NCBI GenBank assembly: GCA_031763025.1
Contig: JASSKH010000031.1
Location: forward strand, 558,001-622,000
Direction: 5' to 3'
DNA: 64,000 nucleotides
Origin: Macrocystis pyrifera
Taxonomy: Eukaryota > Sar > Phaeophyceae > Laminariales > Laminariaceae
The notes beneath the pieces were generated by a model. The model made no database searches, was not told the DNA's origin, and worked only from the letters and a program-made list of their open reading frames with translations. Shown one piece after another: positions 31,284 to 42,183 of the stretch (its first letter is position 1; each line of letters begins with the position of its first letter). A program made the position numbers and the translations under genes.

Positions 31284-33386
31284 TCACACTTTGCTGCTAC
31301 ACGCGAACAGCTGACTGCTGTTCGGTGTTCGATAGGCTTCGGGGGGGGCGTACGCATGCAAAATAAAACGAGAAATAAGCGATAAATTACTCACCGGCCA
31401 CTCCTCCACGTCCAGCCCCACTTTATTGACGCTCGTCGTACCGACGAAGCGCTGTACACTTTCCCAATCCATCATTGAAGTATAATGTGCCGTCGCGGAT
31501 ATGGAAGCGGAAAAATATGGCGGTTGTCTCGATTTTGAGCAACAAGGCCGGCCACCTTGAGGCGTACTGTTAAAACATCGAACACAACCTATCCCGTTTT
31601 TTTTCAGTTCCGGGGCCACGAGCGAGGCCCTATACCGTTCTGGTAGTGTATTTACTGCTTTTGGGCTAGCATGACACGTGCTACCCACATCCCCGCGCCC
31701 ACGGGTGGCGCCGCAGGCATCAGCAGGGAAGCGCTAAGGCCCTTTCGGGAGAAATATTAGCCCATCAGGACAAGCTGCGCGCTCCCGTGGATAGTGGAGG
31801 TCCTGCAGGCGCCACACGTGGCAGAGTGAATCGCCGACGACCTTCAGTTTGAACAGATGTATGCAGAACACCAAGGTGTTCGAGACTAGGGGACACCAAA
31901 GTATTGCTGTGCAGTCATCAATGGCGTCGGCGTTTTCGCATATTTGCCCGTACGTCGTATCAACCGGGTATTATGTGGCAGTAGGGGCATAAAAATAACA
32001 CCATACTTAGTTGTTTGGATAACAAGGTGGGAGGGCGCATCAACTGCTGTGTACCAGGCTAGCGTTGCCGCGACTTAAATCAATCGACGGAGAAGAACGC
32101 CATTTGTAAATTCAGTCGGCGGTGCGAGTTGGATGCGCCTGAGACGAAATACGAGAGGCGGGCTTCTATTCTGGCCGGTCGCACTAGTAGCGTGTGTCAA
32201 GTGCAGACAATTTGGAGAGTACTGCTCAGATCAAACTATATGATGTACGACGCGTGCAGCGTGTACATTGACTCCATCTGCTTCAAGCAGATATCGTAGG
32301 TTTCTAACTACCCCTTTGAGAACAAGATGATGATGGTGTTTTCTTGTGTTGGGCATGCTGCCAGTCAACGTTTTCACGTGCCTTGATTGTTTCGCACGAA
32401 TTGTAGGTATACTCTCCATGCAACTACTACACCCGACACTTTCGGTCGGTGCACAGCGTCCAAGAGCGGGGTGCGCTTTAGCTATAGTATATGTGACGAG
32501 CATTTTTTTGTTTGTATGCTTCGGGGGACTGTGGGAGCAGTGATCAAGGAAGACAGCTTCTGCGCGGTTCAACCAAATAGGATTCACGACTGCTACTGTC
32601 GAGGGGCAAATCATTAATAATGTCAAAACATTATACCACAGCATGGGACAAAGAAATCACTCTATGTTGTCAATATGTACCGCATACAAGAGAAGATGCG
32701 ATTGGCACATCTTTGTGTTTCCACCTTACATAGCCTTCGACCTGCACGTACTCCTTTATACTTGTTCATTTCACTCGGTTGGCAAAGCCGCTCACTCACG
32801 GCGAGTTTGCTCATGATGTTGTCATATCAAACATCGACCAATTCAAAATTCCGAAAAGAAAGGGCAGAAGACCTATCTATGCAAGCAGAACGAAATAAGA
32901 AAGAGAAAGTGCACAGCATCTCTGTTGTATGCAAGAATGAATTGTCCCCAAAGCTTCATTGTAGGCATGTATTGCAGCAGAATATATTGAGATACATGAG
33001 GCAAGGCTGCCTGATACATGCGGTATGTAGGCCTTGTGCGCTCGTCAGAAAAAAAACGGAAACAAAACAAAATCCTGCTGAACTCAAAACACACCAGTAT
33101 CACGGCAAATGCGAGCGCAACTCGGGATGACTTGCAACGAGACAAGTCCCACGCGTTAGCTCAAGATGGTCCGCATTTGCAGATACCGGGGTTGTAGAAA
33201 TCGACAACGTGCAGCTCTCGCAATCGGTAATGCAAAAACACGACTATTACAGGCAGACACACTCGTAAAATACTGGGAGCCTGTACACACCGCTGCGTTT
33301 TGTTCGGTCTCTTCGCTCCCAATTTTTTTTTGGCGCGTCGCGCCAAATGAGTTTACTTGCCCATAGGAGGTAAGACCATGAACGTG
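31284..33386 (-). mobile_element. second TIR element copy, inverted and truncated
   Basis: About 2.1 kb matching the left arm of the element at 18,309, in opposite orientation and over its whole length, including the terminal GGTAAGACCATGAACGTG (33,369-33,386) and the hairpin at 33,329-33,347. The minus-strand segment 31,688-31,396 reads LKKNGIGCVRCFNSTPQGGR to VNKVGLDVEEWPV and ends in a splice donor. No second terminal repeat is seen at its inner side, so this copy is truncated. The two copies together form a 2-kb inverted repeat with an 11-kb spacer. Confidence 0.65.
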
Positions 33387-34800
33387 CGGCCACATACGAC
33401 GACACAAAATGACAGAACCAGACGGAAGACAAGAAGGCGGAAAAAGAGAGCCAACATAGCGAATACAAGACAGTCAAATTCCCAGCTGGTGGACCAAAAG
33501 GCCAGCACAGAAAACAAACTAAAAAGCAAACGCGAGTCCATTGGGACATTTTATGGGCTTTCATGGGTTTCAATAATCCTACCTACGTACCTGGTACGAA
33601 GTAGGCGTTCATGTCTATGCCGTATGGCACTACCCTAGCTAGGTTTTTGCAGCACCCACTGGCACCCACATGACATGGTAATGCCATGAAAATAACCTCC
33701 AATATGGCACTGCCCTTTCCAAGCTATGAAACACCCATGGATATCCCTTGGCACCTCCACGGGTACCTGGTATAAGTACGCCATGGGGTACGTGGATAAA
33801 AAGTAGTTAACTTTAAAACTGCACGTACCCCCAAAAGAAGACCTACTGTAACTATAACACATGATACGTGCATTCAATGTCGACTTCTCGCAAGCTTTGA
33901 TCCGGTGCGCTACTGCTGTACAGCAGGCCACGGCACCACTACACAAAGTCACATACAGCCGCAGCCGTACTATCGTGTCATTTGGTATCTTATACTATCA
34001 CTGCTCCGTAATTGTCGACGTCGATCTGCGTTAGAATTAGAGTATGATACTCTCACTCGTACTCGTATCGAACCTTCCTTTCTCGCAGGACAGATCATGG
34101 CATATTAATCGTACATTGTTCATGTATCTATCTGTAGCCCATAGCTCTCCCTCCACTCCCGCCTAACAAACACTAATAATATGTGTACATCCTGAACTAT
34201 ACCTCGCATAGCACGACATTGCTCACCCCTGCTCAAGAATCTAAATATAAACAATATGTATGCCTCCAACAGGAGCTGGGAGCCATATACGTGCCGATTC
34301 TCCCCTCAGGCAGGTGATGGCCAGTCACCAGAGAGATATAGAGATGGAGGCAAGTGAAACTATTACCTGGGTATGTATAGCTATTAATACTACTGCTGGT
34401 TTGTGATCACAATATTTTTAGCCGAAATGTGTGTGCAGAAGAGCTATCAAGTATAGCTTCCTACCCGCCCTGGCCTCATGATTCGGGTGATAGACACAAA
34501 TATATAATCTTTGAATTATTCATTTGTTTCCTGTTTGTTCGTGACTTTTTTGCGATTGGCACTATTAATATCAATAATCAATGATACAAATTGCAATTTT
34601 GATGGAAATATTGTACCTAATTTTGTCGTATAGCAAGAAGAGCAGACGACATGGTGCACGAACGACCACCCACCGCACTTGCATCAAATGAGCAGCGCGA
34701 GTATCAGCCTCTGCCGGCTTACTGCTCAACACCTTCAGGAAGTATATCGCCATGTATCTCATCTGTACATACGTCCTCTCAGTGCGACAGCTGTCTGTTG
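33387..34800. other. no gene recognised
   Basis: 33,600-33,780 is rich in TGGCAC, CCATGG and GGTACC-like short repeats, similar to 39,500-39,660. No exon is seen. Confidence 0.35.
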
Positions 34801-34802
34801 CG

Positions 34803-35110
34803 AGTTAGGGGATCCCCCTAGTGAGGTGATCTCGTTCGCCTTAGGTGATCCCCTCTTAGCTTAGGGGTTCCCCCCGCCGCTAAATGGATCCCCACTAGCC
34901 TTAGGGGATCTCCACCCATCTTAGGGGGTCGCTACTCACCTTAGGGCATCCCCACTTACCTTAGGGGATCCCTTCCCGCCTTAGGAGATCCCCAACGGCC
35001 GTAGGGGATCCCCAACAGGCTTAGTGGATCCCCAACGGCCTTAGGGGACCCCCATCGTGCGTTCATTGTATGTGCACCCAACATGTACGAATCTAGGGGG
35101 ATCCCCTAAC
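34803..35110. repeat. TTAGGGGATCCCC minisatellite
   Basis: About a dozen diverged units of ~22-25 bp with the core CCTTAGGGGATCCCCAAC (for example 34,900, 34,922, 34,967, 34,990, 35,012, 35,035). The core carries a BamHI-site palindrome. Confidence 0.85.
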
Positions 35111-36003
35111 CCTCAACAGCTGTCAGATTTTTTCCCCCTAAAAACCTGTAGTACGCGCGATCGAGGTATCCCACGCAGTTTGCAAATGTCAAGATCACAC
35201 CGGCGGACCGGGCTTTCAACCTCATTGAAGGCAGTATCATAACACAAAGATAAGTTTCGATTCCAATCCTCGATCTCACAGCTGTCGTATGTTTTAATTT
35301 GCTAATACAACTATAAACAACAATACGAGTAGCAAGCAGCAGCAACGCTTCATAACGTACACTGCAAATATAATACATTGTCGGATGGCGATACCGTAAG
35401 TTCGCGCGCAAGGAGTTTTACCTCTGATGTGTTATTCAGGTTGCCCTCCGACAATATGCCACTCAATTTTCACTTTTCGACGTAACTTGAATATCGATGT
35501 TGGTGTATATATCAGCATGCTACAAATGGCTGCTTGCTCCGTACTCGAGGTAGGTAACATACGCGTTCTGACGCATCAGTATGGTCGTCATAGGGCGAGA
35601 GGGTGGTAGGCAACGCAATGCCCCCCGACGACGTAGTACATAGCACGAGCGAGTGGTCACGCATTCGAAATAAACATATCTCCAAGGAAACGCTGTTGCG
35701 TACCAGGGTATTCTTCAATTCATGCCTGGAACACAATGTCTGTCTACCGGCATCTTCTATGCTTCGCGCTCCGTTCACCTAGCGTTTTTGCCGGGATCTT
35801 TTTTTGTGTTAACCTCACTTTTACTTTCCAGCTTCAGGACACGTCGTCCGTACTCCCCTCCGGCACATGCCTTAGGTTTTATCGCGTAGAGGGTCCAGCA
35901 TTCCCGACTGGTCGTCGATTTCCATCGAATCTTACTAACTCACGCTCTCGCGTTTTCCGCAAGTCTACTCTATGCACAAGAAAAAGTCCCAACGAGTATA
36001 GAC
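35111..36003. other. no gene recognised
   Basis: No convincing exon on either strand. Confidence 0.3.
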
Positions 36004-36004
36004 G

Positions 36005-36092
36005 AGCATGCACTTGGCGGGCCTCGACCCTGCGAAATCAACCTTGGTCGATACGCGGTTTACCTTCTAGACCATCGGAGACACTATGACCC
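36005..36092 (-). ncRNA. tRNA-like sequence, probable SINE head
   Basis: On the minus strand an A-box-like GATGGTCTAGAAGGTAAACC is followed about 30 nt later by a B-box-like CAGGGTCGAGGCCCGC with a T-arm-like stem and seven-base loop. The acceptor ends do not pair, so it is not a functional tRNA. Confidence 0.4.
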
Positions 36093-37000
36093 TCCGTGAC
36101 CTACGCTGCAGCCAACATCAACTATTTTTTTCTCTTTCTTTTTCCATCGCATTTCTTTTCTCGCCCCCTCTTAGTCGTAACTGAGATCCGGGGTCATATA
36201 TCAGGCTTTTCTCTCTCCCCCCCCGATACCCCCCCCCCCCCCCCCTTCCGCTGCGCGCGCTACCGTGCACATGTTGTATTTCTATCGCGAGAAAAGTTCA
36301 GCACCTCCTTTCTGTGTCGACTCGTGTCGAATCCTACGCTTCTCTCACTCGGTCTTCTCGCTCTTGAATGGCCACCGACGTGGCGTTCGGTCTCTTCCTC
36401 GAAGAGCGTAGCTCCGTGCAGTCTAAATGCCTACTCTCCTTTTTACTTCGAACAGACGAATCCGGCGGATTGAGTATTCCCGAGATGTTGTCTGGGTCGC
36501 GAGAGGGGAGAGGGCCCCGCACAAACGCTTGCGCATCCCGCGCGAACCTCGCCGCTACTTCCATCCCTGCATTGTAGTCAGTCGGGATGTTTTAGTGGAA
36601 GTGGTCTATAACACTCCTGACGGCGGCAACGCATGTCTCCATCATGTTAGCGCTCAGCTTCCCGTTGATGACCGCACCTAGGGCGCTGCGCTTGACATGG
36701 TTGTCATCCTGCATGCCTGTCCCCCCAAATCGTCAGTGAAGCCACCATCGTACGTCCCTCGTTCGTGCCCGTCGAACACGCTTAGGTCCGCCCTGTGGAT
36801 ACTCCACTCGTCACCAAAAGATCGCCAACGAGGGTGGATACAATCAATCGCCATTGACCTCTACGGCAAGTTGCAGCCGCGTGAAGAGTGCGACCGATAC
36901 GTGCCTGCATGGCAAGCCACAACGCAACACGTGCAAGAAAATGCATAGCTGAAAACCGTCAGGCCCGACAACAACGGTGTGCGCGCTTTCGCCTTGGTAC
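36093..37000. other. no gene recognised; poly-C tract
   Basis: A C run lies at 36,225-36,245. Plus-strand frames at 36,368-36,681 are open but unrecognised. Confidence 0.3.
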
Positions 37001-37009
37001 CGGACACTA

Positions 37010-39420
37010 CTTTCACGACAGCAGTTAGCTGCACGTGCTCAACACGTTGGTGAAGCGCGGGCAAAGATGTCGCCCTAAACTTGGCACCCAGTCCTCATCG
37101 AATGCTTCCTCCGGTACCTCGCGACATACATCGTGGTGGTCACTGCTGTGCTCTGCCAACCACCTCAGATAGTCGTTGGCACCATTTCCCTCTGCCAAAA
37201 CGTCTGTATCGTGCAGGGTGCTCGCCCGTAATTCCTCCAGAATTTCATGCACAAGGGTAGATGAAAACGAGCATTGATGGTTACTCAAACTGTTGGAGCG
37301 ATAGACAGTGTTTGGTTATATAGCACTACCTTCTAGACCACTCAGTCAGCGCTCAGTCAGTGCTGACTGAGTAGTCTAGCAGGTATTAATAGTACTATCT
37401 GACTCAACGCTGACTGAGTGGTCTAGAAGGTAGTACTATATAACCACATTTCACACTGGATCCAGGGGAGAGAGGTACAATCTGCTCGCGGTTATAAACA
37501 TATTTCAGGATGAGAATATACTGAAGGAGATTATCTGCACCATCACTGTCAAGGAAGGACTACCGGTACGATATGCCGTTGTCTCCTCTCGCCGTATTAG
37601 CGTAGTGGCTGGCCTTGACTCTTCCGAGTTCCTGCAGCATAGGCTCGAAAGACTTAAGCACTTTGTCCTCCAGGTCCTTGATGCTGACGGCGGGGACCTT
37701 GGCGGCAAGTATTTGCGGTCGTTTCGGTCACTGTGGACAGGGTAGTCGAGGGCCCTTCAGGTGAGCATGCAACACCGAAAACATGGTGTAAGACTTGACA
37801 TCTCGAAGTATACCCCCCGTAACTGGGCCGAGTATCAAAGTCAGTAATCCACCGCAATCTAACCAACTTGTTGACGACCAATGTACTGTTCGTCAAAGAT
37901 AATAGACTTCTCTCCTCAATAGAGGTCTGCTGCCGTCTTTTTGCCAACTGTTGATTACATGTACCACGAAAGAAAAACAATATGAGCGGTTGAACTCAAG
38001 GTCAACTAACTGGCCGTTTATTTCCGGATCGCCCTAAAACGAAAAGACACCAGATCGTGGACTACAAAGCATGTGGTGGATGATGTGGAGGGTGAGACAT
38101 GAAACAATGGCGCCGCCCACCCTCGCCGCATTACCCTTGATTTAAAACTCACACGAGGGATTCCACAGCAATGACCCTTGTTCGTCTGGCCAGCTCCTCC
38201 TTCACCCAGTTCAGGGTGGATTTCCCGTTGATGACGTGGCGTGTTGTTAGCACATTCAAGATTCCCTCCACCCTCGATGATGTTGTCGTGTTCAGGGTCA
38301 TAGGAGTCGGGTGGTAGCAGCGGGCCCAGTGTTTCCGTTGCTGTGAATACAACGATTGAACCATGAGATAATTTTATCTTTCAGTCCATTAATAGCAAGG
38401 CATTATGCTTTTGTCTCTGAGCAGAAAATGAAAATCATGCTCGTATACATACCCATCTGACCGTCTGACTCAACCGAACAAGTACCCGCTGAGGTACGCT
38501 TGGCACGCCGAGTTCTTGACCATTTCCACTATTTTCGACCACACCCCGTCAAAGGCCTGCAACCCGTGGACGAGCGACACGGCGGCAAAAACCCACTGAA
38601 AACGCTGGTAAGGTGACCTTAAATGCACCAGGTATTGGACTCTCCATTTAAAAAAACTAGCGCAACAAATGCGGAGCAAAACAGCAGCGGAACGTGGTAA
38701 CCGGTCCTTGCACTTTAGACCGTGCCACGCACATTCTCCGACGTAGCCTATGCGCAAGCATACATCAAGCCTTGTAGGTGTGAAGTGCTTTGCCCGAGCG
38801 CACCATGGCACTTCTTGATATTTTTTATCAAGTGCCAAAAGCAATGCAAGTGCACCGTGTTTGGAAGATGCTCCGCAACCGCGCTTGTCGTGGCAGCGTC
38901 CGTAGTGATGTAGGAGGGAATACACTCCAACACGTCGGGGCTCAGCCCGTAAGGACGTGACAAGCGAGCACAAAAATGGCAGTAGCAGTACGTGTTCGAT
39001 CGACGAGTAGTGTAGAAGCAAGCAGAGCAACCCATCACCAATTTTCACTGCGGCAATGGCAAGCACCCGAAAAATGCAGAGCACCTGTCGCTTCACGAAG
39101 TATGTGGCCGACCCTTCAGTCGACAATACGTGAATGCGCACCCCTTCAGCTATCGTCGCGCTCAATAAACCGTTCGTGGAAAATGAACATTGAACAACAC
39201 AGTGCCAGGCCGTTCATACGCAACTCACCTCAAGGCGCCCACCACAAATGGCGACACAATGCTTTAAGGTATACGCGAACGAGGTCGTCTGCTCATCCGA
39301 GAAGAAACCTTGGGCCAAAACTACAGACTTGTTCTCGGAATCAACACCGATTAACAACATCAGTTTCAGGTCATACCTGCGCACACAAAGAACGCAGGAA
39401 CACGTTGGAAACACGACGGG
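37010..39420 (-). pseudogene. MULE-family transposase, decayed or intron-split
   Basis: Minus-strand pieces in order: LMLLIGVDSENKSVVLAQGF and FSDEQTTSFAYTLKH (39,360-39,250), the first strands of the MULE DDE domain; ITTDAATTSAVAEHLPNT and LHCFWHLIKNIKKCHG (38,910-38,800), with the second Asp and the conserved CxxH; a helical part FQWVFAAVSLVHGLQAF (about 38,600); and KHWARCYHPTPMTLNTTTSS then RVEGILNVLTTRHVINGKST (38,330-38,200), the late catalytic region. Downstream frames (IKDLEDKVLKSFEPMLQELG near 37,650; EILEELRASTLHDTDVL near 37,240) may be its C-terminus. Frames change between pieces. Some breaks may be introns. Confidence 0.6.
37313..37446. mobile_element. fold-back MITE
   Basis: 134 bp with ~45-bp inverted arms: it begins TGGTTATATAGCACTACCTT and ends with the complement, and CTAGACCACTCAGTCAGCG and its complement lie inside each arm. 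The centre repeats GCTGACTGAGT several times. It lies inside the MULE region. Confidence 0.75.
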
Positions 39421-40083
39421 CGGTGTCGGCGGTACAGGGATATGGGTGTAGTGGCAATCCAGCCACGCCAGAGCAGGGTTCTAAAACTATTTGACCTTGT
39501 CGTGGGCATGGCGTAGCATTGCCATGGTACCGCCCATGGCATACCATGGCATCACCTCGGCATCCCATGGTGTGGCATAGGATTCCATGGCACGCCGTGG
39601 GGGGTGCCCGGCATGTCGTGGGTAGTACCATGGCAAGAGGCCATGCCAGGGTAACTAAATAAAGTGGCGGCAGTGAATCCATGTTGTGTGTCTTGGTGGT
39701 TTGATGACCCGTGACATGACAGTTGTCGTTGAATGGCAGCTGCCTTGGGGTTTGATAGCAATGCCATTGCAATTTTTCAACATTGCCACAGAAGCGCAGG
39801 TCGCTGTGGCTGTTTCATGACAACCCACGCATCCGTGAGTGCAATTATTTTGGGTACACTGCTGTATGGCACTGCGATCGAGAAATCAGAAATGTGCGCC
39901 CTTGATCCTTGTTCGTAGTGTAGCCTGAAGAAATATGCACAAACTCTTTCTTTGCGTGTATCACAGACCAGTCTGCTGGTGTTGCAGAGTAAATACAACC
40001 TGCAGTAGTGCATTGCAGCTGCTCCTGCTGCTGATGTATGCCGCTGATGATGATATGTGCTTTGCTGGGCTGATAGGTGTGGT
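39421..40083. other. no gene; CCATGG-rich stretch
   Basis: 39,505-39,660 is built of short palindromic phrases (CCATGGTACC, CCATGGCAT, GGCATACCATGG) repeated about every 20 bp. Confidence 0.4.
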
Positions 40084-40611
40084 TTACAGCGAGAAGCAAA
40101 AACTGAATAAGATATCTGCTCTCTCCCACGATGACGGGCGACTCACGTTGCACCTGTGGCAGAAACCGTGCTCGGGGAGCACTCGACAGCCTGCCCAGGC
40201 ACACCGAAGGTAAAAATATAGACGTATGCTGATATGCCACAAAGGGGCTATCGCCTGCAGCTTGTCGCCGGGCAAGTTGCTTGGTGCTCGAAGTGCTCCA
40301 CGCTCAAAAAATACACCAACGGGTACGAGCCGGTTAAATTCAAAAACTGAAAGAAGGGTTTCCATTGGCTGCGAGGCGTGTTTTACGGTGACATGTCCCA
40401 AAAAGGTCCCCTGGGGGTCGCTGTCTTTGAGAGAGCAGGGTTGGGAAAAGTCCCCCGAAGTTGTGTTTGCCGTTGGGATATCATAAGACAGCATCCTGGA
40501 TTCTGACTTTGTGTCAGCCCGCCAGGTGAGGAATGATGCGGACAAAGCGCGCAAAACGAGGTCGTGAACTTTGGACGGGGCTATTTCGGTCATCTGCCTG
40601 CTGTAGTACAT
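40084..40611 (-). CDS. hypothetical ORF, 175 residues, possibly MULE N-terminal exon
   Basis: An open minus-strand frame just 5' of the MULE remnant on the same strand. The first 110 residues look like ordinary protein (FLGHVTVKHASQPMETLLSV, FEFNRLVPVGVFFERGALR). I recognise no domain. Location and strand fit an upstream exon of the transposase gene, but there is no sequence proof. Confidence 0.25.
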   Translation of the reverse strand: MYYSRQMTEIAPSKVHDLVLRALSASFLTWRADTKSESRMLSYDIPTANTTSGDFSQPCSLKDSDPQGTFLGHVTVKHASQPMETLLSVFEFNRLVPVGVFFERGALRAPSNLPGDKLQAIAPLWHISIRLYFYLRCAWAGCRVLPEHGFCHRCNVSRPSSWERADILFSFCFSL

Positions 40612-42183
40612 GGTGCAGCAGCATCAGCACGCAAGTTTCGCTCAAACGAGCAATCGCAATCAATTACACTCATAAATAGCGCCTACAGCAGTAGTACCGC
40701 TGCTGTGCTGAAGTACAAGTGTTCTGGTGGGCCCTGAGGTGCGTCTATAAACAACGATAAGGCTGTGCTGTGTCCGGCGACGGGATGGGGTGGACTTGGT
40801 ACTGGATGTACAAAGAGTATTGGGAACTCGTCATCTTCGTCGAGCTCGTAGCAAAACGCGCCGCATTATGATACAGCAGCAGTAGACCTTTCGCAATGTC
40901 TCCCTTCCAGTACAGCAGTACCAGGTACGTACCTACGATAGTGCTGTACGAGAGACCTGCAGACAGCGACCAAACCAACGACAACTTGGATGTTATCAGC
41001 CATCTGTGAGCAACGTGAGCTCCCAGCAGTATGGTTGTATAAAGGATCATGTGGCGCCCATGCTGTACGACTCATTCCATTGTAACTCGGACACCAAGTT
41101 GTATCATCCTCCAAGCAAGCAGTGGCCGTACTCACCGGACCCGAGGGTACATTTGATCGCCAATGTTTCCCTTTATAGTCCCGAGGGTGTAACGTTTCGA
41201 TACGCTTACTCGTAGCCCTCGTTGAGTCACTCCTCGCGCTAGCAATAACCGGCATGGGGCCGTGGTGCTACGTACCAGAAACGAAGGGGCTGTTGTTGTC
41301 AATTGTGTCAGCCGGTCTGATATGAGCTTGTAGTATTAATAGATGTCCCTGAGTATTTTGGACGGATGCCATAATTTCGTAATGTTGTAAGCAGAACGTA
41401 CTACTGCTGTACCGCTATCAATAGTAAGACCAATTGCATCGCGTTTGAGCTGACTCGTCTCCAATGGATGTTACTAATAGTACTGTTACGAGCTAGTACC
41501 TTGTACTCTGTCGCTGCTGTACTGTGTCGTTGTTGCTGCTGCTGCTGCTTTGTTGCTGCTGTACTCTGTTGTTGATGCTGCTGCTCTTGCTGCTGCTGCT
41601 GTTGCTACTGCTGCTGCTGGCTGCTCTGTGAGCAGCAATGTGAGCAGCAGTAGCTCTCAGAAAGCAGCACCACGTATATACACTATTAATAGCCCTCATC
41701 AGTGAGCAGCACTACGTAGCTCTATTAATGGTGAGAGCCACGGTATTTACTCTTGACGAGAAGCAGTAGCCCCGGATAGGCAGTGTAGTACTCGTACGAG
41801 CCCTCACTGCTACAGCGTTCCCTGCACAACCTTCGAGTGATACTGATGTACTCTGGAGATTACTGCTGTAGTATTGTTGCACTTCTGCTGATGAAATTCC
41901 AACGTAAAGTAGAATATTTGCTGCAATGGGTATCGTTTTAACGTTGAACCCTCACAAGGATCATGGCGTCAAGACTTCATCTCATTAGCTGGGCATAAGT
42001 CGTACCTGGTATTACATTAGAGCTGTGAGGGGGCCGTCAACGACTCCAGGACGCAGCCCCTCGAGCAGATGTACAGCGTATGCCACAGCGATGAAACTGC
42101 AAAAACGGGCAGAAGGAGCAAACAAATGCGTGTTTGATGCTATTCAACGCATGGAATTTCGGAATTATCAGTTTGCTTGATAC
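40612..42183. other. no gene; CTG-rich tract
   Basis: 41,520-41,640 is an impure CTG/CTA/TTG repeat. Several TACAGCAGTAGTA-type phrases and ATTAAT palindromes recur (40,690, 40,873, 41,403, 41,864). Confidence 0.35.

Noticed and set aside
33357..33638. Lys/Arg-rich 93-residue ORF next to the TIR element end
   Set aside because: It starts inside the terminal repeat, has no recognised domain and its composition follows a purine-rich tract.
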